NCBI GenBank assembly: GCA_026710435.1
Contig: JAPOQZ010000015.1
Location: 1-36,635, forward strand
DNA: 36,635 bases
From: a bacterium
GTDB lineage: Bacteria; Actinomycetota; Acidimicrobiia; Spongiisociales; Spongiisociaceae
Reading direction: 5' to 3'
Position numbers and translations under genes: made by a program. Positions 24,732 to 32,788 of the stretch are shown one piece after another. Each line of letters begins with the position of its first letter. The first letter of the stretch is position 1. Below the pieces are notes generated by a model. It was not told the DNA's origin. It searched no databases and saw only the letters and a list, made by a program, of their open reading frames with translations.

Positions 24732-24815
24732 CGGCTAGCGCCAGAAGCTCGCGGAGAGCCGGGCGGGAAAGGGTGGGAAGGTGGCCGCTTACGACGGGCT
24801 CGGACGGCGATGCCA

Positions 24816-25820
24816 TCAGTCGGGCGCCTTCGGGGTCAGGAACGGCATCAACTCGCGGAGTCGGGCGCCCACCTGCTCGACCTCATGGCTCCGTTCCCGC
24901 GCCCTGGTGGCCAGGAGCCGCTGTGCACCGGAACGCGCTTCGTCCATCCACTGGCGGGCGAAGCTTCCGGACTGGATATCAGCGAGGACGTCCTTCATCA
25001 CCTGCCGGGTATCGTCAGTGATGATTCGGGGACCGGTTGAGTAGTCGCCCCACTCAGCGGTATCCGACACTGAGTAGCGCATCCAGGTCAGGCCTCCTTC
25101 GTACAGGAGGTCGACGATCAGTTTCAGTTCGTGGAGGGTTTCGAAGTATGCCGACTCGGGTTGGTACCCCGCCTCGACCAGAGTCTCGTAGGAGGCCTTG
25201 ATCAACTCGGACAGGCCTCCGCACAGGATGACCTGCTCGCCGAACAGGTCGGTCTCCGTCTCCTCCTTGAAGGTGGTCTCCAGGACGCCGGCCCTCGTAC
25301 CTCCTATTGCCCAGGCGTACGAGAGTCCGAGTTCGCGGGCGCCGCCCGTGGCGTCCTGATAGAGAGCCAGCAGGCACGGTACTCCCGAACCTTCGGTGTA
25401 GGTCCGGCGTACCAGATGCCCGGGACCCTTCGGTGCGACCATGAGGACGTCGAGTCCGTCGTCAGGGTTGATCTCACCGAAGTGGATGTTGAACCCGTGA
25501 GCGAACATCAGGGCGTCACCGTCCTGGAGATGGGGTGCGATCTCGGCGGCGTACAGGTCGGCGGCGTGCTGGTCGGGTACCAGGACCATCACCACGTTCG
25601 CCCATTCGGAGACCTCCGCCACCGAGCCCACCGAGAGTCCCTCGCCTTCCGCCTCGATCCGTCGCCGGGACGTTTCCCTGAGGCCGACCTTGACCTCGAC
25701 TCCGGACTCCCGGAGGTTGAGAGCATGGGCATGACCCTGGCTCCCGTATCCGATCACCGCCACGCGGCGACCCGAGATAACGGCTGGATCAGCGTCGTCG
25801 TCGTAGTAGATAGAAGCCAT
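24816..25820 (-). CDS. ilvC: Ketol-acid reductoisomerase
   Basis: This 334-residue class I enzyme carries out the Mg-dependent alkyl migration and NADPH reduction of acetolactate or acetohydroxybutyrate in valine and isoleucine synthesis. The Rossmann motif [17 protein letters not shown] starts at residue 24, and the loop GLRETSRRR (46-54) with several Arg residues favours NADPH over [22 protein letters not shown] is the conserved substrate/cofactor segment, and the C-terminal knotted domain holds [14 protein letters not shown] and the acidic metal ligands. I chose the ATG at 25820 (MASIYYDDD), with GAGAGGTG just upstream; a GTG six bases earlier is the alternative. It is 58 bases after ilvN. 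Confidence 0.94.
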   Translation of the reverse strand: MASIYYDDDADPAVISGRRVAVIGYGSQGHAHALNLRESGVEVKVGLRETSRRRIEAEGEGLSVGSVAEVSEWANVVMVLVPDQHAADLYAAEIAPHLQDGDALMFAHGFNIHFGEINPDDGLDVLMVAPKGPGHLVRRTYTEGSGVPCLLALYQDATGGARELGLSYAWAIGGTRAGVLETTFKEETETDLFGEQVILCGGLSELIKASYETLVEAGYQPESAYFETLHELKLIVDLLYEGGLTWMRYSVSDTAEWGDYSTGPRIITDDTRQVMKDVLADIQSGSFARQWMDEARSGAQRLLATRARERSHEVEQVGARLRELMPFLTPKAPD

Positions 25821-25878
25821 GCTCACCTCTCCCTGGTCGTCGGGCGGGTAGGGATTCTATAGGTGGCGGCGGGGGGGA

Positions 25879-26382
25879 TCATCCGACCGCCTTGAGCTTT
25901 CGGACCTTGGGCTCGCGACGGATCCCGATGCGCCCCGACTTGACCAGTTCCATGACGCCGAACGGCCGCACCAGATCCAGGAAGTCGTTGAGTTTGGTCG
26001 GCTTTCCGGCCATGAGCAAGGTGATCGAGTTGACGGCCACATCGACCGGGGTGGCGTTGAAGATCCTGGCGAGGTCGATGACCTCACCGCGCCGGCCCGG
26101 AGTGGCGTTGATCTTCACGAGCATGATCTCGCGTTCGATGGAGGTGGCGGGATCGAGTTCGGTGATCTTCACGACGTTTACCAGCTTGTGGAGCTGCTTC
26201 TTCACCTGCTCGAGTTCTGCGGACATCACGACGATGGTCATCGTCGACAGACCCGCGTCGGCGGTCGGCCCGACTGCCAGAGAATGGATGTTGAAGCCCC
26301 TGCGGGCCAGGAGTGAAGACACCCGGGCGAGCACCCCCGGCTTGTCCTCGACCAGCACGCTCAGCACTCGATTATCTCTCAT
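25879..26382 (-). CDS. ilvN: Acetolactate synthase small (regulatory) subunit
   Basis: This 167-residue regulatory subunit binds valine and activates the catalytic subunit. It has an N-terminal ACT domain (VLSVLVEDKPGVLARVSSLL, then RRGFNIHSLAVG) and the C-terminal ACT-like domain beginning EREIMLVKINATPGRRGEV. The ATG at 26382 overlaps the ilvB stop as ATGA. A longer open frame runs back into ilvB in a different frame from its product, but only the sequence from 26382 matches the family. It is cotranscribed with ilvB and ilvC under the attenuator described upstream. Confidence 0.94.
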   Translation of the reverse strand: MRDNRVLSVLVEDKPGVLARVSSLLARRGFNIHSLAVGPTADAGLSTMTIVVMSAELEQVKKQLHKLVNVVKITELDPATSIEREIMLVKINATPGRRGEVIDLARIFNATPVDVAVNSITLLMAGKPTKLNDFLDLVRPFGVMELVKSGRIGIRREPKVRKLKAVG

Positions 26383-28079
26383 AGGTCCTCCGGTCCCGTG
26401 AGCACGACGTCGTTGGATCCTCCGGCGGGCACCATGGGGAAGACCATCTCGTCTCGATCCACTTCGAATTCGACGACCACCGACCGGTCGTCGATCTCCA
26501 GCATCCGGTTGATCACCCCGTCGACATCCTCCGGTCGGTCGGCCCGCAGCCCGACGCACCCCATCGCCTCCGCGAGCTTCACGTAATCGGGGAGGTGCCG
26601 TCCGAGGTCGGACGACGAGAAACGCTCGTTGTAGAACAGGCGCTGCCACTGCCGGACCATTCCATGGGCACTGTTGTTGAACACGGCAACCTTGATCGGG
26701 ATCTTCTCCACCGAGGCGGTGATGAGTTCCTGGACGGTCATTTGGAAGCATCCGTCCCCGTCCACGGCTACGACCTGCTTGTCCGGCCGGCCTGCCTTCG
26801 CGCCTATCGCCGCCGGAACGGCGAAGCCCATGGTTCCCAGGCCTCCCGAGTTGATCCACCGCCGGGGGTTGTCGAATCTCCAGTACTGCGAAGCCCACAT
26901 CTGGTGCTGGCCAACCCCGGAGACGACTATGGCGTCGGGGTCCGCCAGATCACGCAGCCGGGTGAGGACGAACTGGGGTTTCAGGGGGCCGTCCGTCTCC
27001 TGGTCAAACCTAAGCGGGTGCTTTTCCTGCCACTCCCGGATCGTCTGCCACCACTTGCGCAGCTTCGGGGTGGGTGTATCGCCCCAATTGTCGCCCATGG
27101 CCTCCAGTATCCGGCGGGCATCGCCCACGATCGGCACCTCCGGAACCCGAACCTTTCCGATCTCTGCAGGATCGACATCGCCGTGGATCACCTTGGCGAA
27201 TGGGGCGAAGGAGTCCGGATCTCCTGTAACCCGGTCGTCGAACCGGACTCCGATAGCCACAAGGACATCGGACTTCTGGATCGCCGTGGTCGCTGCGTAC
27301 AGGCCATGCATGCCGGGCATCCCGAGTGTGTTGGGATGGCTGTCGGGCATGGCCCCCCGTCCCATCAGGGTGGTGATCACAGGCATGTTGGTCATCTCAG
27401 CAAACGACAGGAGCGCGGCTGCTGCGTTGGCCTTGATGATCCCTCCTCCGACGTAAAGGACGGGACGCTCCGCACCCTGGATCATCCGGATTGCCTCGGC
27501 GATCCGGCGCGGGTGAGGTTCGATGGTGGGCCGGTAACCCGGCATCGATATCGGGCGCGGATCATGCCACTCGAGACTGGCGTTCAGTATGTCCTTCGGT
27601 AGGTCGATCAGAACCGGACCGGGCCGTCCCGTGGAGGCTATATGGAAGGCCTCGGCCACGACCTGCGAGATCTCATCGGGATCCGAGACGAAGTAGTTGT
27701 GCTTGGTGGCGGGCATAGTGATGCCGGTCGTGTAAGCCTCTTGGAATGCGTCGTTGCCCACAGCTTGGGTGGGGACCTGTCCCGTGATCGCCACCATCGG
27801 CACAGAGTCCATCAGGGCGTCGGCGAGTGGAGTCACGAGGTTGGTGGCGCCGGGTCCCGATGTGGCGATCGCAACCCCTACCTTCCCCGTCGCCCACGCG
27901 TATCCTTCCGCCATATGTCCTGCGCCCTGCTCGTGCCGAGCCAGGATATGGCGGAACCCGGCCTCCAGCATTGGGTCGTAGGCAGGCAGGATGGCGCCTC
28001 CGGGAATGCCGAAAGCCACGTCGACATCCTGGTATTCCAGAGCTTTGATCAGTGCCTCCGCACCGGTGATAGTGCTCAT
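26379..28079 (-). CDS. ilvB: Acetolactate synthase large (catalytic) subunit
   Basis: This 566-residue ThDP- and FAD-dependent enzyme makes acetolactate or acetohydroxybutyrate, the first common step of branched-chain amino acid synthesis. Glu50 in LARHEQGAGHMAEGYA is the ThDP-activating Glu. ATSGPGATNLVTPLADA is the FAD/ThDP interface, and VDGDGCFQMTVQEL followed by VFNNSAHGMVRQWQ forms the ThDP-Mg motif. I chose the ATG at 28079, with AAGGAAG as Shine-Dalgarno and the family N-terminus MSTITGAEAL. The in-frame extension to 28166 would run through the attenuator terminator and is rejected. It is first in ilvB-ilvN-ilvC and regulated by leader-peptide attenuation. Confidence 0.95.
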   Translation of the reverse strand: MSTITGAEALIKALEYQDVDVAFGIPGGAILPAYDPMLEAGFRHILARHEQGAGHMAEGYAWATGKVGVAIATSGPGATNLVTPLADALMDSVPMVAITGQVPTQAVGNDAFQEAYTTGITMPATKHNYFVSDPDEISQVVAEAFHIASTGRPGPVLIDLPKDILNASLEWHDPRPISMPGYRPTIEPHPRRIAEAIRMIQGAERPVLYVGGGIIKANAAAALLSFAEMTNMPVITTLMGRGAMPDSHPNTLGMPGMHGLYAATTAIQKSDVLVAIGVRFDDRVTGDPDSFAPFAKVIHGDVDPAEIGKVRVPEVPIVGDARRILEAMGDNWGDTPTPKLRKWWQTIREWQEKHPLRFDQETDGPLKPQFVLTRLRDLADPDAIVVSGVGQHQMWASQYWRFDNPRRWINSGGLGTMGFAVPAAIGAKAGRPDKQVVAVDGDGCFQMTVQELITASVEKIPIKVAVFNNSAHGMVRQWQRLFYNERFSSSDLGRHLPDYVKLAEAMGCVGLRADRPEDVDGVINRMLEIDDRSVVVEFEVDRDEMVFPMVPAGGSNDVVLTGPEDL

Positions 28080-28131
28080 GGTGACTTCCTTACGTGGGGA
28101 CTCGTGGTCTTTGGCCTTACCGGTCCGCCTA

Positions 28132-28159
28132 GACAAAAGCCCTCCGATCTGGAGGGCTT
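28132..28159 (-). terminator. Intrinsic terminator (attenuator) ahead of ilvB
   Basis: Read on the minus strand, AAGCCCTCC (28159-28151) and GGAGGGCTT (28145-28137) form a perfect 9-base-pair stem with the loop AGATC, followed by TT-GTC so the exit strand reads CTTTTGTC. It is the most canonical intrinsic terminator in the window. It lies between the leader peptide (ending 28190) and the ilvB Shine-Dalgarno, the position of a classical attenuator. Confidence 0.85.
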
Positions 28160-28189
28160 GGAGCACACACGCCGCGACGCGACGGTGCG

Positions 28190-28225
28190 CTACATAAGTA
28201 CTAGGACGCGATTACCAGGGGTCAT
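28190..28225 (-). CDS. ilvB leader peptide, 11 residues, Val-Leu-Val-Leu
   Basis: The minus strand encodes M-T-P-G-N-R-V-L-V-L-M followed by TAG. Codons for the four consecutive branched-chain residues are GTC, CTA, GTA and CTT; CTA, GTA and CTT are rare in the surrounding GC-rich genes. The ATG lies ten bases after the promoter -10 box, so the leader would be translated almost from the 5' end. About 30 bases after the stop comes the terminator hairpin, with an intervening possible pause stem (GCGCAC with GTGTGC). Ribosome stalling at these codons when valine or leucine is scarce would be expected to prevent termination and switch on ilvBNC. Actinobacterial ilvB leaders of this kind are known, for example in Corynebacterium. 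Confidence 0.75.
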   Translation of the reverse strand: MTPGNRVLVLM

Positions 28226-28235
28226 GAGAACCCGA

Positions 28236-28264
28236 AGTATGCAGGAAACGTGTCAAGATGTCAA
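28236..28264 (-). promoter_or_regulatory. Promoter of the ilvBNC leader
   Basis: On the minus strand a perfect TTGACA (28264-28259) is followed after 17 bases by CATACT (28241-28236), four of six to the -10 consensus. Transcription should start near 28229, just before the leader peptide ATG at 28225. A second TTGACA at 28256-28251 has no -10 box at a suitable distance. Confidence 0.7.
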
Positions 28265-28432
28265 CACGCAGTCACCAGGAGGCACGGTTGATGGGCCAGG
28301 AGGGTTGGCCCGTTCTTCGCCGGCGAACGACAGGGGTTCCTCCTCAAGCACCCGACGGCAGCCGATCACGGGGTTGGGCTGGGACAAGCAAGACCAACCT
28401 ACCCGGTCCGATTGGCGTACGATGGTGGGGCC

Positions 28433-29656
28433 ATGCGTATAGGGAGACCCGGAGACTTGAAGCGGGTGGTGGATCTCGCCAGGAAGGTACTGGCCGATCT
28501 AGACCCCGAGGAGATTCCCGCGCCTCTGGTCAGGGTCGCTACACAAACCGGACGCTCGCTGGTACCTCCCTTGCAGCGCCGCCTGATCGTCGAGATCGAC
28601 GGCAATGAATGGCTCCGCAACCAGGTTGCCGAGAAGTTCGATGGGGCAGCGGACACGGATGATCCGCTGGAAAAGGCAGCGGCGCTATTCCTCCACCGTC
28701 CCGACGGATGGGAGGACGAACTCGGGGAGTTGGCGCGCCGTTCCGAGCAATCGGCGCAAGCTGATCTGATCGAGACTATGACTCGGCGTATCGAGCGCTT
28801 GCAGACGGAACTCGAAACCTGGCGAAACAGGGCCAAGCGCAACCGGAGACTGGCAGAGAAGGCGGCCGCGCAGGCTGATCGTCGAGTGGCCGCCGCTCGG
28901 GCCGGCGCCCGCGGGGACCGCGCCTCAAGACGGGTCAGGGCGTTGGAACGGGACAACCGGTCGCTCCGAAGGGACTTGGCGGCAGCGAACACCGAACGGC
29001 AACTGCTGCGCCGGCGTCTCGCCGAGACCCGGGAAGAACTGCAGAGAGAAAGGCGCACGGAACGTTCGACCGATCCTGTCCCTGCTCCGAGTGCATGGGC
29101 CAGCCTCGACCTGCTCGGTTCTGCCCGGCTTCTCGACGATCTGGTCGGAGCCTTCTCGCCGGAACCGGCATTCGAGGAGACCGCGGCGCTTCAGGTTGAG
29201 AGACCGCTTGATCTCCCGATGGGGACGCCGCCCGACGACAGGTCGGCGATCGAGTGGCTGCTGACCGTTGACCGCGAATTCGTGCTTCTGGTCGATGGCT
29301 ACAACGTCGGTTACCACCTGGATCGGACCCGGTTCAATTCGCCTTACGTACGGCAACGCCTGGAGAACGACTTGGCGAGACTGAAGGAACTCGCGCAGGG
29401 AAGGCCGCGGGTGACGCTCGTCTACGACTCCGCCCAGTCGGGCGGCACCACTTGCGACTCCGGGCCTTCTGGAATCGAGGTCCGGTTCACCAGTGCCGGG
29501 CACAGCGCCGACGATGAACTCTTGACACTCGCTGCTGACATGGGTCCGGCGGCGGTGGTTGTCTCGAGCGATCGTCGTGTCCGCGAGGGCGCACAGGCCT
29601 CGGGGTCCATAGGGTTGTGGAGCGAGGCTCTGGCCGGGTGGATGCTCAACGCCTGA
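28433..29656 (+). CDS. NYN-domain (PIN-like) putative ribonuclease with coiled coil
   Basis: This 407-residue protein has three parts. The N-terminal hundred or so residues form a helical domain (VVDLARKVLADLDPEEIP, LQRRLIVEIDGNEWLRNQVA). Residues of about 104-210 are a highly charged Arg/Glu-rich coiled coil. The C-terminal NYN domain begins at VLLVDGYNVGYHL, with Asp288, and continues to DDELLTLAADMG and VVSSDRRVREGA, which carry the acidic residues of a PIN-like metal-dependent RNase. The architecture matches YacP/Rae1-type NYN proteins common in actinobacteria, but no specific target is known to me. The ATG at 28433 follows a TACGAT box at 28418-28423, suggesting a leaderless start. It diverges from ilvB. 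Confidence 0.82.
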   Translation: MRIGRPGDLKRVVDLARKVLADLDPEEIPAPLVRVATQTGRSLVPPLQRRLIVEIDGNEWLRNQVAEKFDGAADTDDPLEKAAALFLHRPDGWEDELGELARRSEQSAQADLIETMTRRIERLQTELETWRNRAKRNRRLAEKAAAQADRRVAAARAGARGDRASRRVRALERDNRSLRRDLAAANTERQLLRRRLAETREELQRERRTERSTDPVPAPSAWASLDLLGSARLLDDLVGAFSPEPAFEETAALQVERPLDLPMGTPPDDRSAIEWLLTVDREFVLLVDGYNVGYHLDRTRFNSPYVRQRLENDLARLKELAQGRPRVTLVYDSAQSGGTTCDSGPSGIEVRFTSAGHSADDELLTLAADMGPAAVVVSSDRRVREGAQASGSIGLWSEALAGWMLNA

Positions 29657-29693
29657 CGAGGCGATGGCCCCGCGGGACGGAGCGCGGCGGTGT

Positions 29694-29713
29694 GCAGCCT
29701 CCGCTCAGGCTGC
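29694..29713. terminator. Small hairpin between the convergent NYN and DUF2905 genes
   Basis: GCAGCCT (29694-29700) and AGGCTGC (29707-29713) form a 7-base-pair stem with a 6-base loop between two converging genes. It could act in either direction; there is no U-run. Confidence 0.35.
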
Positions 29714-29741
29714 GGTGACTCCGGCCCGCCGACGGAGTTGC

Positions 29742-29963
29742 TCAGCCCCGGAAAAACCTACCAAGCAGGTTGACGAGCACCGTAAGGACAATGCTCAACA
29801 GCACCATGGACGTGATGGGTACGAACACCGCCGATCGCTCGCCCACCCGACGGATGTCGCCGGGCAGGTTGCCGAACCACGACAGCAGTCCGAACCGCGC
29901 TGCCACGCCGGCCAATACGGCGAGGACGCCAACGAGGATCAGGAGATTGCCCAACTGTCTCAC
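29742..29963 (-). CDS. DUF2905-family small membrane protein
   Basis: This 73-residue protein has two hydrophobic helices (about 5-28 and 48-68) flanking the conserved segment WFGNLPGDIRRVG, and VPITSMVLLSIVLTVLVNLL in the second helix. This is the DUF2905 pattern, a widespread two-helix membrane protein of unknown function. It lies about 50 bases after ilvD on the same strand and may be cotranscribed with it. No function is inferred. Confidence 0.85.
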   Translation of the reverse strand: MRQLGNLLILVGVLAVLAGVAARFGLLSWFGNLPGDIRRVGERSAVFVPITSMVLLSIVLTVLVNLLGRFFRG

Positions 29964-30013
29964 GAGCGTCTACCTACCGTGATGTGTGACCCATCGTCGG
30001 AGGCTCTGCTCCT

Positions 30014-31696
30014 TCAGGCGTCCGTCACGCAGCCCGAACTGGCTGACGATACGGTACGGATGTATTTTGCCAGGGTCCCTCGCGTGGCTTTCAGAGGGGG
30101 TGCGACCCATGCGGAACGGCGGCGGGCCAGTTCGTCTTCGGGTATCTCAAGTGTGACGGTTCGAGCAACCGCATCGATAGAGATACCGTCTCCCCGCTCG
30201 ACGAGTGCCAGCGGTCCGCCTTCCTGTGCTTCCGGGCTCACATGACCCATGATGAACCCGTGGGACCCGCCCGAGAACCGGCCATCGGTGATCAGGGCCA
30301 CGTCCTGGCCGAGGCCGGCGCCCATGATGGCGGAGGTCGGGGTGAGCATCTCCGGCATTCCCGGCCCTCCCCTGGGGCCCTCGTAGCGGATGATGATCAC
30401 CGAACCGGGGCCTATCTCCCCCCGTTCCAAGGCTTCCAGCATGGCCTCCTCGCTGTCATAGGGGAGGGCGGTGCCGCTGAACGATAGTCCTTCCTTGCCG
30501 GTGATCTTGGCCACCGCCCCCTCGGGGGCGAGGTTGCCTCGCAGAATGTGGAGATGTCCGGAGTCCTTGATCGGGTCGTCCCAATCGGCAACCACCCGCT
30601 GGCCCTCGGAGAGGCCCGGTAGGCCGGCCAGGTTCTCCCTCAACGTCAGTCCGGTAACAGTCAGGCAGTCGCCGTCGATTGCGCCCCTCTCGAGCAGCAT
30701 GCGGAGCACCGCCGGTGTGCCGCCCACCGCGTGCAGATCGGCCATCACGTAACGGCCGGAAGGCTTGAGGTCGGCTAGGTAAGGGGTACGGTCGCTTACC
30801 TCCTGGAAGTCGTCGACATGCAGATCCACGCCGGCGGAGTGCGCCATGGCAAGGAGGTGGAGAACGGCGTTGGTGGAGCCCCCTAGGGCCATTGTGATCG
30901 TCATCGCATTCTCGAAGGCTGCCCTGGTCATGATGTCATTGGGCCTGATGTCCTTCTCCATCAACCGCCGAATGGCCGCGCCCGCCGCCAAGCACTCTGC
31001 AGCCTTGCCATCGTCAAGCGCAGGTGTGGACGAACTGTAGGGAAGCGACATGCCCAGGGCCTCGATCGCCACCGCCATCGTGTTCGCCGTATACATACCC
31101 CCGCAGGCGCCCGCTCCGGGACAGGCGTTACGAACGATGTCGAGGCGGTCCTCCTCGTCGAGGCGCCCTGCGATCGACTCGCCGTAGGATTGGAAGGCAG
31201 AAACAATGTCGATCGGGTTTCCATGCCGGTCGGATCCCGGCTGGATGGTGCCCCCGTAGATCATCAGCGCCGGCCGGTTCAGGCGGGCCATGGCCATCAC
31301 CGCTCCAGGCATGTTCTTGTCGCAACCAGGGATCGAGATGTTGGCGTCGTACCACTGAGCGCCCATCACCGTCTCGATCGAGTCGGCGATCAGATCCCGG
31401 GACTGGAGCGAGAAGGACATGCCCTCCGTTCCCATCGACATGCCGTCGGAGACGCCGATGGTGTTGAAGCGCATTCCAATCAGCCCGGCCCGGGTCACAC
31501 CTTCCTTGACGAGCGCGGCGAGATCATCGAGGTGCATGTTGCAACTGTTCCCCTCGTACCACATGGAGGCGATTCCCACCTGGGCCTTGGACATGTCCTC
31601 CGTAGTGAGACCGGTGGCGTACAGCATCGCCTGGGACCCGCCTTGCGATCGCTCCTGGGTTATGCGTCTGCTAACGAGATTGATGGATTGCGGCAT
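30014..31696 (-). CDS. ilvD: Dihydroxy-acid dehydratase
   Basis: This 560-residue iron-sulfur enzyme dehydrates 2,3-dihydroxy acids to 2-keto acids in valine and isoleucine synthesis. The three Cys-containing motifs are [16 protein letters not shown] and [16 protein letters not shown]. The pattern matches the [2Fe-2S]-type enzymes such as those of mycobacteria. Other landmarks are [30 protein letters not shown] and [20 protein letters not shown]. The ATG at 31696 is six bases after a TAAGAT box with no Shine-Dalgarno, suggesting a leaderless transcript. It is separated from ilvBNC by the NYN and DUF2905 genes. I see no leader peptide ahead of it. Confidence 0.95.
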   Translation of the reverse strand: MPQSINLVSRRITQERSQGGSQAMLYATGLTTEDMSKAQVGIASMWYEGNSCNMHLDDLAALVKEGVTRAGLIGMRFNTIGVSDGMSMGTEGMSFSLQSRDLIADSIETVMGAQWYDANISIPGCDKNMPGAVMAMARLNRPALMIYGGTIQPGSDRHGNPIDIVSAFQSYGESIAGRLDEEDRLDIVRNACPGAGACGGMYTANTMAVAIEALGMSLPYSSSTPALDDGKAAECLAAGAAIRRLMEKDIRPNDIMTRAAFENAMTITMALGGSTNAVLHLLAMAHSAGVDLHVDDFQEVSDRTPYLADLKPSGRYVMADLHAVGGTPAVLRMLLERGAIDGDCLTVTGLTLRENLAGLPGLSEGQRVVADWDDPIKDSGHLHILRGNLAPEGAVAKITGKEGLSFSGTALPYDSEEAMLEALERGEIGPGSVIIIRYEGPRGGPGMPEMLTPTSAIMGAGLGQDVALITDGRFSGGSHGFIMGHVSPEAQEGGPLALVERGDGISIDAVARTVTLEIPEDELARRRSAWVAPPLKATRGTLAKYIRTVSSASSGCVTDA

Positions 31697-31702
31697 GCCC
31701 CA

Positions 31703-31708
31703 ATCTTA
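31703..31708 (-). promoter_or_regulatory. -10 box of a probable leaderless promoter for ilvD
   Basis: The minus-strand hexamer TAAGAT ends six bases before the ilvD ATG, which would place the transcription start at about the A of the start codon. No good -35 element is visible. The remaining gap up to 31951 shows nothing else I can support. Confidence 0.35.
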
Positions 31709-31951
31709 GGAGGGTCGCCGACCGTGTGGCCATCCAGCGGGTGCAGCGAAACCCCGCTGTCCCGCCGGTCGATGACGGAATCAGTGTTCTGCGTACGGAG
31801 GGACAACCCTCATCCCCGGTCACGACCATCTCCGTTCGGCGAGGCTTCTCGAAAGGTAGACCACCCGTGAGGGTTCCGCACCGGTTGCCGACCGGTTACT
31901 CTGCTGGGGAATGTCCTGCCCACACCCACTTTCCTCGCCCTTCTGGCCGAG

Positions 31952-32737
31952 GTGGCTGCCGAACCCGGACTCCGACTGGTGCTGATCGTCAGCGATGTTC
32001 ACGCCGCGTTCACCGAACTGGGGGCGGTAGCAGCTCTGGGGGAGCCTCTACTGGTACTGGGTGACCTGCTCAACTTCGTCGACTACCGCACCGGGGCCGG
32101 AATCGCGGCCGACGTGTACGGACGCGATCATGCTCTGGAGTTCATCCGGAATCGAAAGACGGGAGACTGGGAAGCGAACCGGCGTCTGTGGCGCCGGAGC
32201 ACGACCGGTCGATTGCAGGAGTTGGCGGTCCGAACTCGAGAAAGTGTGCTGCGACAGTACGCGGGCGCCCGAGAGGCGTTGACGGGTTCTGAGGCTTACG
32301 TGACATTCGGGAATGTCGACTGGCCAGAGGAGATGCGAGCGAGCCTTTCAGGAGCGGTCCGCATGGTGGATGCCGAGGTGGTGGAGATCGAGGGCTATTC
32401 GGTCGGTTTTGCGGGCGGTGGCGTGCCCACACCCGCCAACGCTCGCGGGGAAGTGTCGCACGAGGCCATGGCAGCGAAACTGGATGCCTTGGGCGCGGTG
32501 GACATACTCTGCACGCACGTTCCACCCTCGGTGGCGCCCTTGCACCGGGACGTCGTCACCGGCGTTCTGGAGCGGTCGTCGCCGGTGCTACTGGAGTACC
32601 TGCGCACTTACCAGCCTCCCTTTCACTACTTCGGGGACGTGCACCAGCCTCAGGCCTACTCATGGCGAGTGGGGAGGACGTTGTGTCGCAACGTGGGCTA
32701 CTTCCGGGCCACCGCCCGGGCGGTGCGGCACGCGTGA
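31952..32737 (+). CDS. Calcineurin-like metallophosphoesterase
   Basis: This 261-residue phosphoesterase has the five motifs of the family: SDVH (14-17), GDLLN (37-41), GNVDW in place of the usual GNHD, CTHVPP, and GDVHQP near residue 229. These supply the two-metal site; the Val for His change at GNVD removes a side chain that usually orients the phosphate. A long helical insertion (about 55-110) follows the second motif. The start is a GTG at 31952; no better codon lies upstream in frame. The helicase gene starts 51 bases downstream on the same strand, so they may be cotranscribed. Substrate (nucleic acid, nucleotide or phosphoprotein) is unknown. Confidence 0.83.
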   Translation: MAAEPGLRLVLIVSDVHAAFTELGAVAALGEPLLVLGDLLNFVDYRTGAGIAADVYGRDHALEFIRNRKTGDWEANRRLWRRSTTGRLQELAVRTRESVLRQYAGAREALTGSEAYVTFGNVDWPEEMRASLSGAVRMVDAEVVEIEGYSVGFAGGGVPTPANARGEVSHEAMAAKLDALGAVDILCTHVPPSVAPLHRDVVTGVLERSSPVLLEYLRTYQPPFHYFGDVHQPQAYSWRVGRTLCRNVGYFRATARAVRHA

Positions 32738-32788
32738 CCCGGTGACGGGGCCCAGCGCGATGGCCAAGCGGCGCGCATAGACACGGGG

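Noticed and set aside
26383-26898. Long in-frame upstream extension of ilvN
   Set aside because: It is an alternative frame inside ilvB; the ACT-domain protein starts at 26382 with an ATGA overlap.
28080-28166. N-terminal extension of ilvB
   Set aside because: The in-frame codons run through the attenuator terminator and lie upstream of the AAGGAAG ribosome site; the IlvB family N-terminus begins at 28079.
28251-28256. Second TTGACA as the -35 box for the ilvB leader
   Set aside because: No -10-like hexamer lies 16-18 bases downstream, whereas the TTGACA at 28259-28264 has CATACT at 17 bases.
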